Positions 26,801 through 34,301 of a stretch of DNA of 62,313 bases are shown here, piece by piece. The number at the start of each line of letters is the position of its first letter. Within the stretch, counting starts at the first letter, position 1. The notes under the pieces were generated by a model. The model made no database searches. It was not told the DNA's origin and saw only the letters and a program-made list of their open reading frames with translations. The stretch is from Aquisphaera insulae. GTDB taxonomy: Bacteria > Planctomycetota > Planctomycetia > Isosphaerales > Isosphaeraceae. The stretch spans positions 1 to 62,313 of the forward strand of contig NZ_JAALJH010000058.1 in assembly GCF_011064615.1 (NCBI RefSeq), written 5' to 3'. A program made the position numbers and the translations under genes.

Positions 26801-27232
26801 GCCGGCCTCCGGGAGCGGGTCGGGGCCGAGGCCCGGCCCGGCCAGCGAGCCCTCGCCGTCGAACGAGCCCAGGGGGCGGGTCCGGCTGCCGGCCGCCGAT
26901 CCCTCGAGCCGGCAGGCGTCATGGACCGCCAGGAGCCGCTCCAGGGCGTCGCGCTGGGCGGGGAATCGCTCCAGGAACTCATCCCCGTCGGGCTGGTCTC
27001 CCTCATCCTCCCGCAGGCAATACTCGCGATAGGCGAGCTCGACGATCAGGGCGTCCGGCAGCGTGACGGACGCCGCCAGGTAGTCTTCCAGGCATCCCAC
27101 CTCGCCCTCGCGGCGGCGGCGGGTGAAGTCGTCGAGCACGCGCTGTATCCGGCGGGGGGATACCCCTCCGGCGGCCGAATGCGGCAGCGGGCCGGACGAC
27201 CCTTCGAAGGCACGCCACGACGTCGATGTCAT
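23867..27232 (-). CDS. Large Ser/Thr protein kinase with TM segment and TPR repeats
   Basis: The 1121-residue product starts at ATG 27230-27232, overlapping the sigma-factor stop as ATGA. An N-terminal region of about 145 residues precedes the kinase domain: glycine loop GRGSFARVF (157-165), ATP lysine K180 in VVVKLS, catalytic loop HGDVKPSN (302-309, D304), and DFN in place of DFG at 322-324, followed by GGTLAYMAPERL. Low-complexity inserts interrupt the C-lobe. A single transmembrane helix (TLAVAGLALIVCLLTTGLAY) follows a basic RRRRR patch. The outer part carries TPR-like repeats (YQNVLDRHPDSFWAHYRAAV; CDRALDLAPNHAEFYRSRAF). This ECF-coupled membrane kinase architecture is typical of planctomycetes; it may phosphorylate the cognate sigma factor or release it. 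The frame continues upstream into the sigma gene by chance. Confidence 0.93.
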   Translation of the reverse strand: MTSTSWRAFEGSSGPLPHSAAGGVSPRRIQRVLDDFTRRRREGEVGCLEDYLAASVTLPDALIVELAYREYCLREDEGDQPDGDEFLERFPAQRDALERLLAVHDACRLEGSAAGSRTRPLGSFDGEGSLAGPGLGPDPLPEAGDEIGPYLLRREIGRGSFARVFVAEQADLEYRQVVVKLSTRRTREPWLLARVRHPHIVEILFHAEVNDGAFQLLCMSFLGGATLSSVLDRRRAAGGPSPSRGGLLRDLDAVAAPEYSAGEQASPSRELLARLGDDHTLAWIAARLVEALDHAFGKGVSHGDVKPSNILLTADGIPMLLDFNLSQDWSSRPAGPPAEVGGTLAYMAPERLRALATRFVDDDDDAGPETEVEAGDLGGDLGDEPAAMTKPATTEAALAPHRSDLFSLGMVLLEALTGSAASSPGPAARRRGITAVATDYAILREQGAAAIIRDAEERGGRRIPRGLRHILERCLATAPSDRYRRGLEMAEDLDRWRTDRPPAYTREPFWADALPRLIRRRRRTLAVAGLALIVCLLTTGLAYRASQSFLRDRSLHRLAQHWDTLDPTVFRFRRPEGLLLAARESRDQVAAAADTLRDYDVLGGDDWRRADEFLSLPADDRFDLEIWLMEQAFRYARDLGLQPDAPGRWMQAADALDRADPSLSLPALEPLRRRLRQQLAASRLSPAIPTAPAGRAVAAGQAGPKGSDASEYIQGLTDELADGPDSPLAALGHYQNVLDRHPDSFWAHYRAAVVCFHLRRWSDAAGHLDHCLARRPGNAALHGQYASCLWRLGRLDEAMRECDRALDLAPNHAEFYRSRAFIRTERGEAGGVAADIERFEMLARSRGRSPAPRTAAAPAVEPRVDASEDPLVALTFRPITAQAAGHGADAEIPEAMVRDELDARSRLAANITRLASDEIRRRGEATPQSRGAAGASSGAGAAATSTAAPWAGMLAITEAELGKVLTLDPGHLNARISRMLELLRGHPDDAREDLARVLEHPGLDAYLAHDDERNLFLLAANRFADQGYVADAMTMVLRVYRVCRDADLPISRVRYSLARVMAVAGRTDPSRLEESAQYLFKAFQSNARYEEWYRMERAFDPVRRQIDPILAEFRKAMLVSE

Positions 27233-27816
27233 CGCCGGCCCTCCATCCTGGCCCGGGCCGCCTCGATGATCCGCCGCACGGTGCGATCGCTGAGGCCCGT
27301 CCGCTCGGCGATCTCCTCGTAGGTCAGCTCGTCGCGGCGGAGCGCGATGACCTCCACCTCTTCCGGCGTGCAGCCGGCGGTCAACTGCGCCAGCCGGTCC
27401 CTGGCCTGGAGGTTCTGGCTGGGCGTCGGATCGGGGGAGAGGACGTCGCGCTCGATCTCCCGGCCCCCCTTGCGGACGTACAGCGGCTTCTCCTTCGCCA
27501 GCGCGTATTTCTCCGTCCGGGTCAGCCGTCGGTGCTGCTCGAACACCTTGTTTCGCGCGACGCTCGCCAGGAACTTGCGGAGATGCCGGACGTTCGCGAA
27601 GTCCTGCGATCGCTCCTGCAGGTCGGTGAAGAAGCTCTCCCACACCGATTGCACGAAGTCCATGGAATCGAACTGGGTGCGCATCTCCCGCGGCAGCCGA
27701 CCCCGCACCATGATGCGGACCTCCGGCTCGAACTCCGCCACGAATGCGCGGATCGCCGCCTCATCCCCCAACCTTGCCCGCGCGATGAGCTCGGAGACGT
27801 CCGGGACCTCTCGCAT
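27229..27816 (-). CDS. ECF RNA polymerase sigma factor
   Basis: The start at ATG 27814-27816 has AGGAGG about eight bases upstream, giving 195 residues; an ATG 93 bases further upstream lacks this support. Region 2 contains FDSMDFVQSVWESFF and FLASVARNKVFEQHRR. Region 4 contains TPEEVEVIALRRDELTYEEI, then RTGLSDRTVRRII as the -35-binding helix-turn-helix. The long charged linker and the gene organisation fit the planctomycete ECF groups linked to Ser/Thr kinases. The stop codon overlaps the kinase start (ATGA), so the two should be made in a fixed ratio. Its target promoters are not identifiable here. Confidence 0.92.
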   Translation of the reverse strand: MREVPDVSELIARARLGDEAAIRAFVAEFEPEVRIMVRGRLPREMRTQFDSMDFVQSVWESFFTDLQERSQDFANVRHLRKFLASVARNKVFEQHRRLTRTEKYALAKEKPLYVRKGGREIERDVLSPDPTPSQNLQARDRLAQLTAGCTPEEVEVIALRRDELTYEEIAERTGLSDRTVRRIIEAARARMEGRR

Positions 27817-28334
27817 TCCCCCGACCTCCTCTCGCCGCCTTTCCTCTCGTCTTGCCGGCCGAAGCCCTCCCTCGGGCCGATCCTCGCCGATCTCATCGCT
27901 CCCATGCATGGAGCCAGGCTTCGGAGCCTCTTGATCCGCCGACTCTCAGCGTCAGTCGACAATCACTAATTAGACCAGGGTTTGTTCCGAAATACCAGCG
28001 AGTTCCCCCCTGGTCCGCGAAGAATTGCGGACAACTTCGGAACTTGTGGTTAACTTGGCGAGACCGGCCCGGTCGTTACGAAGGTGATATTCCTCCTATC
28101 CGACGAGGTGTGCGTGATTGCTAGGCGGATTCCTTTCTTTTTTTGCCGGTTTTCGATGGGTGATTTCAACTCCCAGGATAAGCGCCGGCTTCCATGGCGG
28201 GGAGCCCTCGGGGAACTGGGATCGGGAGGGGCATGGCCCCCTACCGGGCCTCCTCGGGTTGGGACGGATCGCGGCGGCGCTCGGTGAGCATCGACCTCCT
28301 TCCATGATGGCGACAGCGAGCTGGGAGCAATCCG
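27817..28334. promoter_or_regulatory. Divergent regulatory region between two sigma-factor genes
   Basis: About 520 bases separate the ECF sigma operon (minus) from the sigma-70 gene (plus). The segment is AT-richer than its surroundings. It carries three interleaved inverted repeats: GACCAGGG 27973-27980 with CCCTGGTC 28008-28015; GTTCCGAA 27984-27991 with TTCGGAAC 28036-28043; and GTCCGC 28013-28018 with GCGGAC 28027-28032. They cannot all pair at once, which would suit alternative RNA structures or operator sites. No coding sequence is seen after 27910. Confidence 0.45.
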
Positions 28335-29258
28335 ATGTATCCGATCCAGGCCAGGGAATGCGGCGTCGCGAATCCGTTGCAGACCTATTTCCGCGAGATC
28401 AACGAGACCGGGCTGCTGTCCGCGTCCGAGGAGCGGGAGCTGGCACAGGAGATCGACCGAGGCGACCCGGACGCGCGGAAGCGACTGATCCAGGCGAACC
28501 TCCGCCTGGTGGTGAAGATCGCCCGCGAGTACCTGAACCGCGGGATGTCGCTGGACGACCTGATCGGCGAGGGGAACCTCGGCCTGATCCGGGCGGCGGA
28601 GGACTACGACCCGCGGTTCGGGACCCGCTTCAGCACCTACGCGAGCTACTGGATCAAGCAGTCGATCCGCCATGCCCTGATCAACACGACCTCCACAATC
28701 CGGCTGCCGGCCCACCTCTACGGCCTGATGGCGAAGTGGCGGCGCGCCGAGCGGCTCCTCTCTCGCGAGTGGGGCCGGCTGCCTACCTTCGACGAGGTGG
28801 CGCTGCATCTGGGCCTCAGCGAGGTCCAGAAGGAGATGGTGGAGAAGGCTCGTCGCGCCGGCCAGCTCAAGCTCGAGAACGCGATGGGCGACGACGGCGA
28901 CTCGTGGAGCCCCGACGAGGCGGTGGATTGCTCGACGGCCGTGGAGTCGGATCTCGAGCGGAGCGATGAGCGTGCGGAAGTGCTGCGGCGGATGGATCGC
29001 CTGGACGACCGCGAGCGGATGGTCCTCTCGCTCCGATTCGGGCTCGACGGCCGGACGCCGCAGACGCTCAAGGAGATCGGCCGCCAGATGGGCGTGACCC
29101 GGGAATGGGTCCGCAAGATCGAGGTCCGGGCCGTCAGCAAGCTGGTTGCGGCCAGGTCGAAGCCCGATACGGCGCCCGCGACCGCACCCGTTCGCCGTCG
29201 GGGGCCTCGCCGCATGGCCGTGGGCCATCGCGAGCTGGCGATCAGCCATTCGGCCTGA
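28335..29258 (+). CDS. RpoD/RpoS-type sigma-70 factor (group 2-like)
   Basis: The 307-residue product contains a short region 1.2 (PLQTYFREINETGLLSASEE), region 2 (KRLIQANLRLVVKIAREY, GMSLDDLIGEGNLGLIRA and FSTYASYWIKQSIRHAL), region 3, and region 4 (MVLSLRFGLDG, then LKEIGRQMGVTREWVRKIE). It lacks the long region 1.1 of a primary RpoD, so it is probably an alternative group-2 factor. ATG 28335 has GGGAG seven bases upstream. It is divergent from the ECF sigma/kinase operon. A dispersed-repeat copy starts ten bases after the stop. Confidence 0.94.
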   Translation: MYPIQARECGVANPLQTYFREINETGLLSASEERELAQEIDRGDPDARKRLIQANLRLVVKIAREYLNRGMSLDDLIGEGNLGLIRAAEDYDPRFGTRFSTYASYWIKQSIRHALINTTSTIRLPAHLYGLMAKWRRAERLLSREWGRLPTFDEVALHLGLSEVQKEMVEKARRAGQLKLENAMGDDGDSWSPDEAVDCSTAVESDLERSDERAEVLRRMDRLDDRERMVLSLRFGLDGRTPQTLKEIGRQMGVTREWVRKIEVRAVSKLVAARSKPDTAPATAPVRRRGPRRMAVGHRELAISHSA

Positions 29259-29267
29259 AAGAAGCGA

Positions 29268-29364
29268 ACCACAGAGGCACGGAGGACACCGAGGAGAGAA
29301 AACGAAGAAATCTCACGGTCGGAAGGGATGGGATTCAGCAGGAGCCGGCTCCGTCCGGCGACCG
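29268..29364 (+). repeat. Dispersed repeat, copy 1
   Basis: This roughly 95-base unit begins ACCACAGAGGCACGG, then GGACACCGAGG, has a purine-rich middle, and ends AGCCGGCTCCGTCCGGCGA. Copies 2 and 3 lie at 41313-41401 and 30481-30576. It lies ten bases after a stop codon. Confidence 0.65.
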
Positions 29365-29421
29365 GGCGAGCCGTGGCCCGCCCCGTTGAGGTCCGCGTCG
29401 TTGAGGAGTTCCAATGCCGGC

Positions 29422-30042
29422 TCACTCGGGTGAAACGACCGTGAATGACTGCTGTCCGCTGAACCGTCCCTGGTATCCCTTCGTCGGCACTTCTCGGACT
29501 TCCTCGAGGATCAACTGGCAGATCGGCATCCCGATATCAAGGACCACGACCTGATTGCCCAGGTTGAAGATCTCGAGTTGGATAGGCAGCCCCGGATGAT
29601 CCCTGTTTTGAGGGTTGTATCCGAACCCGGCGTGGATCGTTGGGGCCGTCACATGGACGCCGACACCAAGGCGGGCCAGGCTGCTCTTTCCTTCGACCCT
29701 GGCGGCGATCCTCGACTGGTTGGGCAGGTAGATCCGTTGCCGAGTGTAGCCAAGGACGAACTGCCTGGGCTCCAGATCGAAGCCCTCATGTGGGTCGATC
29801 GCGACCCTGGATGAATAGGCCGAGTCGTCCATCATCGCTCGAAGGTTGAACCCCGGACGATTTGGACAAAGCTTGATCGGCTGGCCTGACGGATGGTTGC
29901 CCGGGTCTTTCCAACGCAGGATGACCGCATCGAGCGTGAGATCCAGGGCGGTCGAGGAGTAAAAGCTCGCATCGGGCTCGGGATCAATCAGGATGATCCG
30001 ATCCCGAATCGCCGCCAGGATCTCATGATCGGAGAGGATCAC
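29422..30042 (-). CDS. dCTP deaminase / dUTPase family protein
   Basis: The 206-residue product begins at GTG 30040-30042 with GGGAG about seven bases upstream, so the first residues are MILSDHEILAAIRD, the classic dCTP deaminase N-terminus. The core has EGKSSLARLGVGVHVTAPTI, matching the catalytic RSS.ARLG-type motif (here GKSSLARLG), then HAGFGY and LPIQLEIFNLG as in the trimeric dUTPase fold. It should deaminate dCTP to dUTP or hydrolyse dUTP in pyrimidine metabolism; whether it is mono- or bifunctional cannot be read from the sequence. The start overlaps the upstream gene's stop (GTGA), so the two are coupled. Confidence 0.85.
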   Translation of the reverse strand: MILSDHEILAAIRDRIILIDPEPDASFYSSTALDLTLDAVILRWKDPGNHPSGQPIKLCPNRPGFNLRAMMDDSAYSSRVAIDPHEGFDLEPRQFVLGYTRQRIYLPNQSRIAARVEGKSSLARLGVGVHVTAPTIHAGFGYNPQNRDHPGLPIQLEIFNLGNQVVVLDIGMPICQLILEEVREVPTKGYQGRFSGQQSFTVVSPE

Positions 30043-30332
30043 GCAGGCACTCCCGATTCGATCAGGAAAGCACCGAAGGGCATCCACATGCGGTTCGTTC
30101 CCGAGTCCGCCTCGATCGGCAACTCGATGAGGACTCGCCTCTGTACTTGGTCCACCTGAATAATGCCCACGGGGAGATAAGGCTCATCGGAGATCCAGTT
30201 GACCATGCTGGGCAAGACATGGATGTACTGGTCCCGGCCGTCGATGTCTCGGATGCAAACCGTCTGATCGGTATCCGTAAGTCCCGCCGAGATTTCACAT
30301 CGGACCTGCGGAAGATAGGTTGTCTCGGGCAT
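30039..30332 (-). CDS. Small conserved-looking protein coupled to dCTP deaminase gene
   Basis: ATG at 30330-30332 has GGGAGA five bases upstream and gives 97 residues (MPETTYLPQVRCEIS...). The sequence is acidic to neutral with beta-strand character (VCIRDIDGRDQYIHVLPSM, then RRVLIELPIEAD). No motif is recognised. Its stop shares bases with the GTG of the deaminase gene, so a joint function or regulation is likely. It could be a small accessory or an antitoxin-like partner, but nothing in the sequence decides this. Confidence 0.65.
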   Translation of the reverse strand: MPETTYLPQVRCEISAGLTDTDQTVCIRDIDGRDQYIHVLPSMVNWISDEPYLPVGIIQVDQVQRRVLIELPIEADSGTNRMWMPFGAFLIESGVPA

Positions 30333-30704
30333 CTGATCTCCCTTAATTTCCATTCGGGGCGGTGATCTACTGTACAATAAGTCTCGGGATGAGGGCTGTC
30401 CAGCAAGAAGCCGCTCGATTCCTCGGAGGATGCACCTCGAATTCCGAGTGTTTCGGATGGGGCATTCGAGACCAGCTCGTCACCGAGTCACGGAGGACAC
30501 CGAGATGGGAGAAAACCAGGAAGACCTCCGGATGGAAGGCATTGGAGCTTCTTGCGGACCAGATCCATCCGGCGACGGCACGACGTGTGAGCGATCGCCA
30601 GCCCGGTCGAGGGACGGCTCCCTGCCCCTCGGCGCGGTACACTGAGATCCGCGAGCACCGGACGTCCGGGGCCGCTTCTCCCCGGTTCGCGGTCGAGACC
30701 GACG
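30333..30704. other. Intergenic region with dispersed repeat copy 3
   Basis: The stretch holds the promoter side of the deaminase operon and, at 30481-30576, a diverged copy of the dispersed repeat. I see no gene; frames running through it on both strands overlap the repeat. Confidence 0.5.
30481..30576 (+). repeat. Dispersed repeat, copy 3 (diverged)
   Basis: It begins CACCGAGTCACGGAGGACACCGAG, has a purine-rich middle, and ends ATCCATCCGGCGACGGC, aligning with copies at 29268 and 41313. It is upstream of a membrane glycosyltransferase-like gene. Confidence 0.5.
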
Positions 30705-32297
30705 ATGACCCTCGCGCCGAGGTCCGCGCTCCTGGGCGGCACGCTGATCGCGGTCGTCGCCGCCCTGGCCATGATCGGCCAGGCGAGCTTCACGACGCCG
30801 CCGCGGTTCGACGGGGCCGGCTACGCGGTGCTGGCGAGATCGCTCGGCGAGGGGAGCGGCTATCGCGCGATCGACCATCCGGACCGGCCGCTCCACGCCC
30901 ATTTCCCGCCGGGGTATCCGGCGTTCCTGGCGGTGGTCTGGGGCGCGACGGGCGTCTCCTGGCCGGCCGCGCACATCGCCTCGTGCGGCTGCACGATCGC
31001 CGCAACGGTCCTGGCCTGGCTCTGGTTCCGGCGGCTCTATCCGCGGGACACAGCCTTCCTCCTGGGCCTGGCCCTGGCCGTGAACTGGATCTGGACGCGG
31101 ACCGGGGCGGGGATCCAGTCCGAGCCGCTCTACCTGCTCCTGGGCCAGGCGGCGATCCTCATCGCCGCGGCGGGCGACGGCCGGCGATGGGGCCCCGGCC
31201 GCGCGGTCGGGCTCGGCGCGATGCTTGCCGCTTGCCTGCTCACCCGGACGGTCGCGATCGGGCTGGTCGCGGCGGTGCTCCTCGATCTTGCGTCGCGGCG
31301 GCGGTGGCGATCGCTCGGGATCGCGGCGGCCACCACCGCGCTGCTCTTCGCGCCCTGGATCGCCTGGGTGGCGAGCGTCGACGAGCGTTCCCAGGCCGGG
31401 CTGCTCCTGGCGGGAGACGGGGCCGCCGGCCTGGCGGGTCGGATCGGGTCTCAGGCGTGGTTCTACCTCCAGCGGATCCCGGACATGGTGACGGGTCCCT
31501 TCGTCGAGATCGCCACCGTGATCCGGCCGACTCCGCGGGCCATCGGGCCGGCGAACACCTGGATCGCGCTCGTCTCGGGTGCGGTGCTCCTCGGCTGGAT
31601 CGCCGCGGTCCGGGGGCGGCGGAGGAAGCGGCTCGCGGGGCTCGTGCCGCTGCTGACGATGCCGCTGCTCGTGATCTGGCCCTACACCGAGGCGGGCCGA
31701 TTCCTGATCCCCCTGATCCCGTTCATCCTGGTCGGCACCGTGGAGGGCCTGGCGACCGCCCGCCGCGCGGCCGTTCGGCGGTTCTCCGGCGCCGGCCGAT
31801 TCGTCCCGATGTCACGATCGCGGCGGCTCGCGGCCCTTGGTCTGTTGCTGATCTCGCTCCCGTACACCGGGTATCTGGTGGCCACGGGGCGGTCGCGTGC
31901 CCAGGCCGCTCAGCGGAGTGGACTCGAGACGGCGTGTGCCTGGCTGGTGGGAGATCCGAGCGTGGTCTCTCCCGGGTTCCGGCATCGTCCTCTCCCCGAC
32001 GGTCCCGTGCTGACGCGTCATCCCGGCGAGGTCTTCCTGATGACGGGGCGGCAGGCCATCGAGGTCTCCACGTCCGAGCGTCCGGGCGATGCGGACGCCG
32101 CGCCGGAAGAGATCGACCGGATCATCGATCGGTATGGGGTCGCCTACATCCTCGTGGAGAGCGATCCCTACCTGAAGGCGGCCGCCACGCCGCTGGGCCG
32201 TTACGTGAACGAGTGGAAGGGGCGTCCCTTGAGGGAGATTGTCACGGTGAGCGGGGACCGGCCCGACACGCACCTCTACGAGGTCCGTCGGCATTGA
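30705..32297 (+). CDS. Polytopic membrane protein, GT39/ArnT-like glycosyltransferase
   Basis: The 530-residue product has around ten hydrophobic segments. The first luminal loop carries the family-typical RFDGAGYAVLARSL and HAHFPPGYPAFLAV, with an acidic residue after the first helix (FDGAGY), as in dolichyl- or undecaprenyl-phosphate-sugar-dependent transferases (GT-C fold). Further features are TRTGAGIQSEPLY, PLLVIWPYTEAGRFLIP and a soluble C-terminal part containing IDRIIDRYGVAYILVE. It probably transfers a sugar to an envelope acceptor. The substrate is unknown. ATG 30705; no strong ribosome site. Confidence 0.8.
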   Translation: MTLAPRSALLGGTLIAVVAALAMIGQASFTTPPRFDGAGYAVLARSLGEGSGYRAIDHPDRPLHAHFPPGYPAFLAVVWGATGVSWPAAHIASCGCTIAATVLAWLWFRRLYPRDTAFLLGLALAVNWIWTRTGAGIQSEPLYLLLGQAAILIAAAGDGRRWGPGRAVGLGAMLAACLLTRTVAIGLVAAVLLDLASRRRWRSLGIAAATTALLFAPWIAWVASVDERSQAGLLLAGDGAAGLAGRIGSQAWFYLQRIPDMVTGPFVEIATVIRPTPRAIGPANTWIALVSGAVLLGWIAAVRGRRRKRLAGLVPLLTMPLLVIWPYTEAGRFLIPLIPFILVGTVEGLATARRAAVRRFSGAGRFVPMSRSRRLAALGLLLISLPYTGYLVATGRSRAQAAQRSGLETACAWLVGDPSVVSPGFRHRPLPDGPVLTRHPGEVFLMTGRQAIEVSTSERPGDADAAPEEIDRIIDRYGVAYILVESDPYLKAAATPLGRYVNEWKGRPLREIVTVSGDRPDTHLYEVRRH

Positions 32298-32347
32298 CCG
32301 GCGTGGCATATCGCGCGAGAGGGATCAGGCCCGAGGGGCGAGGTTGG

Positions 32348-32605
32348 TCACTCGGCGATGAGCAGTTCATATCGATCATGAGCGCCGATCCAGAACCAGA
32401 CCAGCCCATCGGGTCGCTCCCGCGCCAGGGCACGGATTCGCAGGCCGACCCGGACGGACCAGAAGTCTCCGATCCTTTTCAGTCGCAGAGAAGGGTGGCG
32501 AGGGTCCATCTGGAGCACGGCGAAGCAACGGTCGGCGCGTTCGCGAATCTCGGCCGGGAGGTGACGATAGTGGAACCAGAACTCCGGCGTGGCGAAGTGG
32601 TTCAC
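32348..32605 (-). CDS. RelE/ParE-superfamily toxin
   Basis: GTG at 32603-32605 overlaps the antitoxin stop (GTGA). The 85-residue product reads VNHFATPEFWFHYRHLP, then MDPRHPSLRLKRIGDFWSVRVG and WFWIGAHDRYELLI. This is the compact RelE/ParE fold with the usual PSLRLK...W.VRVG...W.GAHD.Y core. It is expected to be an mRNA interferase or gyrase poison; which one is not decided. A longer in-frame reading exists upstream but would run through the antitoxin gene. Confidence 0.82.
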   Translation of the reverse strand: MNHFATPEFWFHYRHLPAEIRERADRCFAVLQMDPRHPSLRLKRIGDFWSVRVGLRIRALARERPDGLVWFWIGAHDRYELLIAE

Positions 32606-32805
32606 GAAGAGAGCGGCGTACAGCGGCCGGCCTCGAAATCCTCGTCGGCGCGCCGGCCTGCGGCATCGAGGCGGCCGGCTCGGACATCGGCCTCGATTCG
32701 TCGATCCCACTCGTCGGCCAGGAATTCCTCGAACCACTGCGAGAAGCGATCGAGGTCCTCGGACGTGAGCTGGGTGATCGCGGTCTGAAGTTCTTCGATG
32801 CTCAT
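32602..32805 (-). CDS. Antitoxin partner of RelE/ParE-type toxin
   Basis: The 67-residue product begins MSIEELQTAITQLTSEDLDRFSQWFEEFL. This helical layout is shared by small antitoxins that precede RelE/ParE toxins in planctomycetes and cyanobacteria (recollection). The acidic middle (DEWDRRIEADVRAGRLD) and a variable tail could wrap the toxin. It precedes the toxin by a four-base stop/start overlap on the same strand. No DNA-binding motif is obvious, so autoregulation is uncertain. Confidence 0.78.
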   Translation of the reverse strand: MSIEELQTAITQLTSEDLDRFSQWFEEFLADEWDRRIEADVRAGRLDAAGRRADEDFEAGRCTPLSS

Positions 32806-32861
32806 GAAGGGAGCCTACCGCGCCGCGTTCTGCACGCTCAAGGGGTTCGCCTGCTTCCCGC

Positions 32862-34295
32862 TCATTGGATCCCATACTTCCTCAGCTTCTGCCGGAGCGT
32901 GGCCCGGTGGATGCCCAGGACCTGGGAGGCGGCGGCGCGGTTGCCCTGGTAGAGGTCGAGCACGGCGCGGAGCAGGGGGGGCTCGGCCAGGTCGAGGAAG
33001 CGTTCGTAGAGGGGCGAGGCGCCGGGGCGGGCGACCTCGCGAGCGGCCCAGGCGGAGAGCCTGTCGGCGATGGCCCGGGCGTCGTCGTCGGACGGCGGGG
33101 CGTCCCCGCCGCCGGCCGGGGAGGCGGCCGTCACGGGGAAGAGCCCGAGCCCGGCGGGGGGGAGGTGCTCGGGGCGGATCGGCTGGCCGCGGGAGACGAC
33201 CGCGGCGTGCTCGACGGCGTTGCGCAGCTCGCGGACGTTCCCCTCCCAGGGGCGGCGGCGGAGCTCGGCCAGGGCATCGGCGGTGATCTCCGGGCTGGCG
33301 GTCATCGCGAACCGGCTGCTCCGGAGGAAGTGGGCGGCCAGGATCGGGATGTCGTCGCGGCGGGCCCGCAGCGGGGGGGCCTCGATCTGGAAGACGCTGA
33401 GGCGGAAGAAGAGGTCCTGGCGGAACTCGCCGGACTTCATCAGCTCGGCGAGCGGCCGGTTGGTCGCGGCGATCAGGCGGATGTCGATCCGCCGGGGGCG
33501 GGCGTCGCCGACGGGCGTCGCCTCGCGGTGCTCGACGGCCCGGAGCAGCTTCACCTGGAGGTCCAGGGGGATGTCGCCGACCTCGTCCAGCAGGACCGTG
33601 CCGCCGCCGGCGAGCTCGAGCAGCCCCCGGCGGTCGTGGGTCGCGCCCGTGAACGAGCCCCGGACGTGGCCGAACAGCTCGCCCTCGACGAGCCCGGGGT
33701 TGAGGGCGGCCAGGCAGACGGGGAGGAACGGCCCGGACCGCCGCCGACCATGCCGGTGGATCGCCCGGGCGATCAGCTCCTTGCCCGTGCCGCTCTCGCC
33801 GGTGATCAGGACCGGGACGTCCGTCGGGGCCACCAGGGCGATCTGCTTGAACAGCTCCTGCATCGCGGGGGAGTTGCCGATGAGCGTGTCGGGGCCGGCG
33901 TCGTCGGAGTCCGACGGGGATGAGGCGGGGGCCGGCGACGAGGTCAGCGCCCGGGTCACGAGTGCGGTCGCCTGGTCCAGGTCGAAGGGCTTGACCAGGT
34001 AGTCGAAGGCTCCCCCTTCCATGGCCCGGACGGCCGTGTCCAGGTCGCCGAAGGCCGTGATGATGATGATGGGGGCGGCGCCGATCCGCTCGCGGAACGG
34101 CCCGAGGGCGGCGAGGCCGTCCATGCCCGGCAGGCGGACGTCGAGGACGACGGCGTCGAGTGGGTTGGTCGCGGCGATCTTGAGCCCTTCCTCCGCGGAC
34201 GAGGCGACCTCGACGTCATGGCCGAGGTCGGAGAACGACTCGCGGAACGACCAGCAGATGCTCTCCTCGTCGTCGACGATCAGGATGCGGCTCAT
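32862..34295 (-). CDS. NtrC-family sigma-54-dependent response regulator
   Basis: The 477-residue product has a receiver domain (phosphoacceptor D52 in VVLDVRLPGMDG), an AAA+ domain with Walker A GESGTGKE (166-173) and Walker B GGTVLLDEVGDI, and a C-terminal Fis-type helix-turn-helix (NRAAASQVLGIHRATLRQKL). The sigma-54 contact loop reads GSFTGA (213-218) instead of the consensus GAFTGA. It should activate sigma-54 promoters when phosphorylated by the kinase encoded six bases upstream. A good sigma-54-type promoter exists in the same window (45074-45089), though no link to it is shown. Confidence 0.95.
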   Translation of the reverse strand: MSRILIVDDEESICWSFRESFSDLGHDVEVASSAEEGLKIAATNPLDAVVLDVRLPGMDGLAALGPFRERIGAAPIIIITAFGDLDTAVRAMEGGAFDYLVKPFDLDQATALVTRALTSSPAPASSPSDSDDAGPDTLIGNSPAMQELFKQIALVAPTDVPVLITGESGTGKELIARAIHRHGRRRSGPFLPVCLAALNPGLVEGELFGHVRGSFTGATHDRRGLLELAGGGTVLLDEVGDIPLDLQVKLLRAVEHREATPVGDARPRRIDIRLIAATNRPLAELMKSGEFRQDLFFRLSVFQIEAPPLRARRDDIPILAAHFLRSSRFAMTASPEITADALAELRRRPWEGNVRELRNAVEHAAVVSRGQPIRPEHLPPAGLGLFPVTAASPAGGGDAPPSDDDARAIADRLSAWAAREVARPGASPLYERFLDLAEPPLLRAVLDLYQGNRAAASQVLGIHRATLRQKLRKYGIQ

Positions 34296-34301
34296 CTCGG
34301 C

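Noticed and set aside
24206..27322. 1038-codon plus-strand frame opposite the kinase gene
   Set aside because: Shadow; the kinase on the minus strand has all catalytic motifs and the ATGA coupling to the sigma gene.
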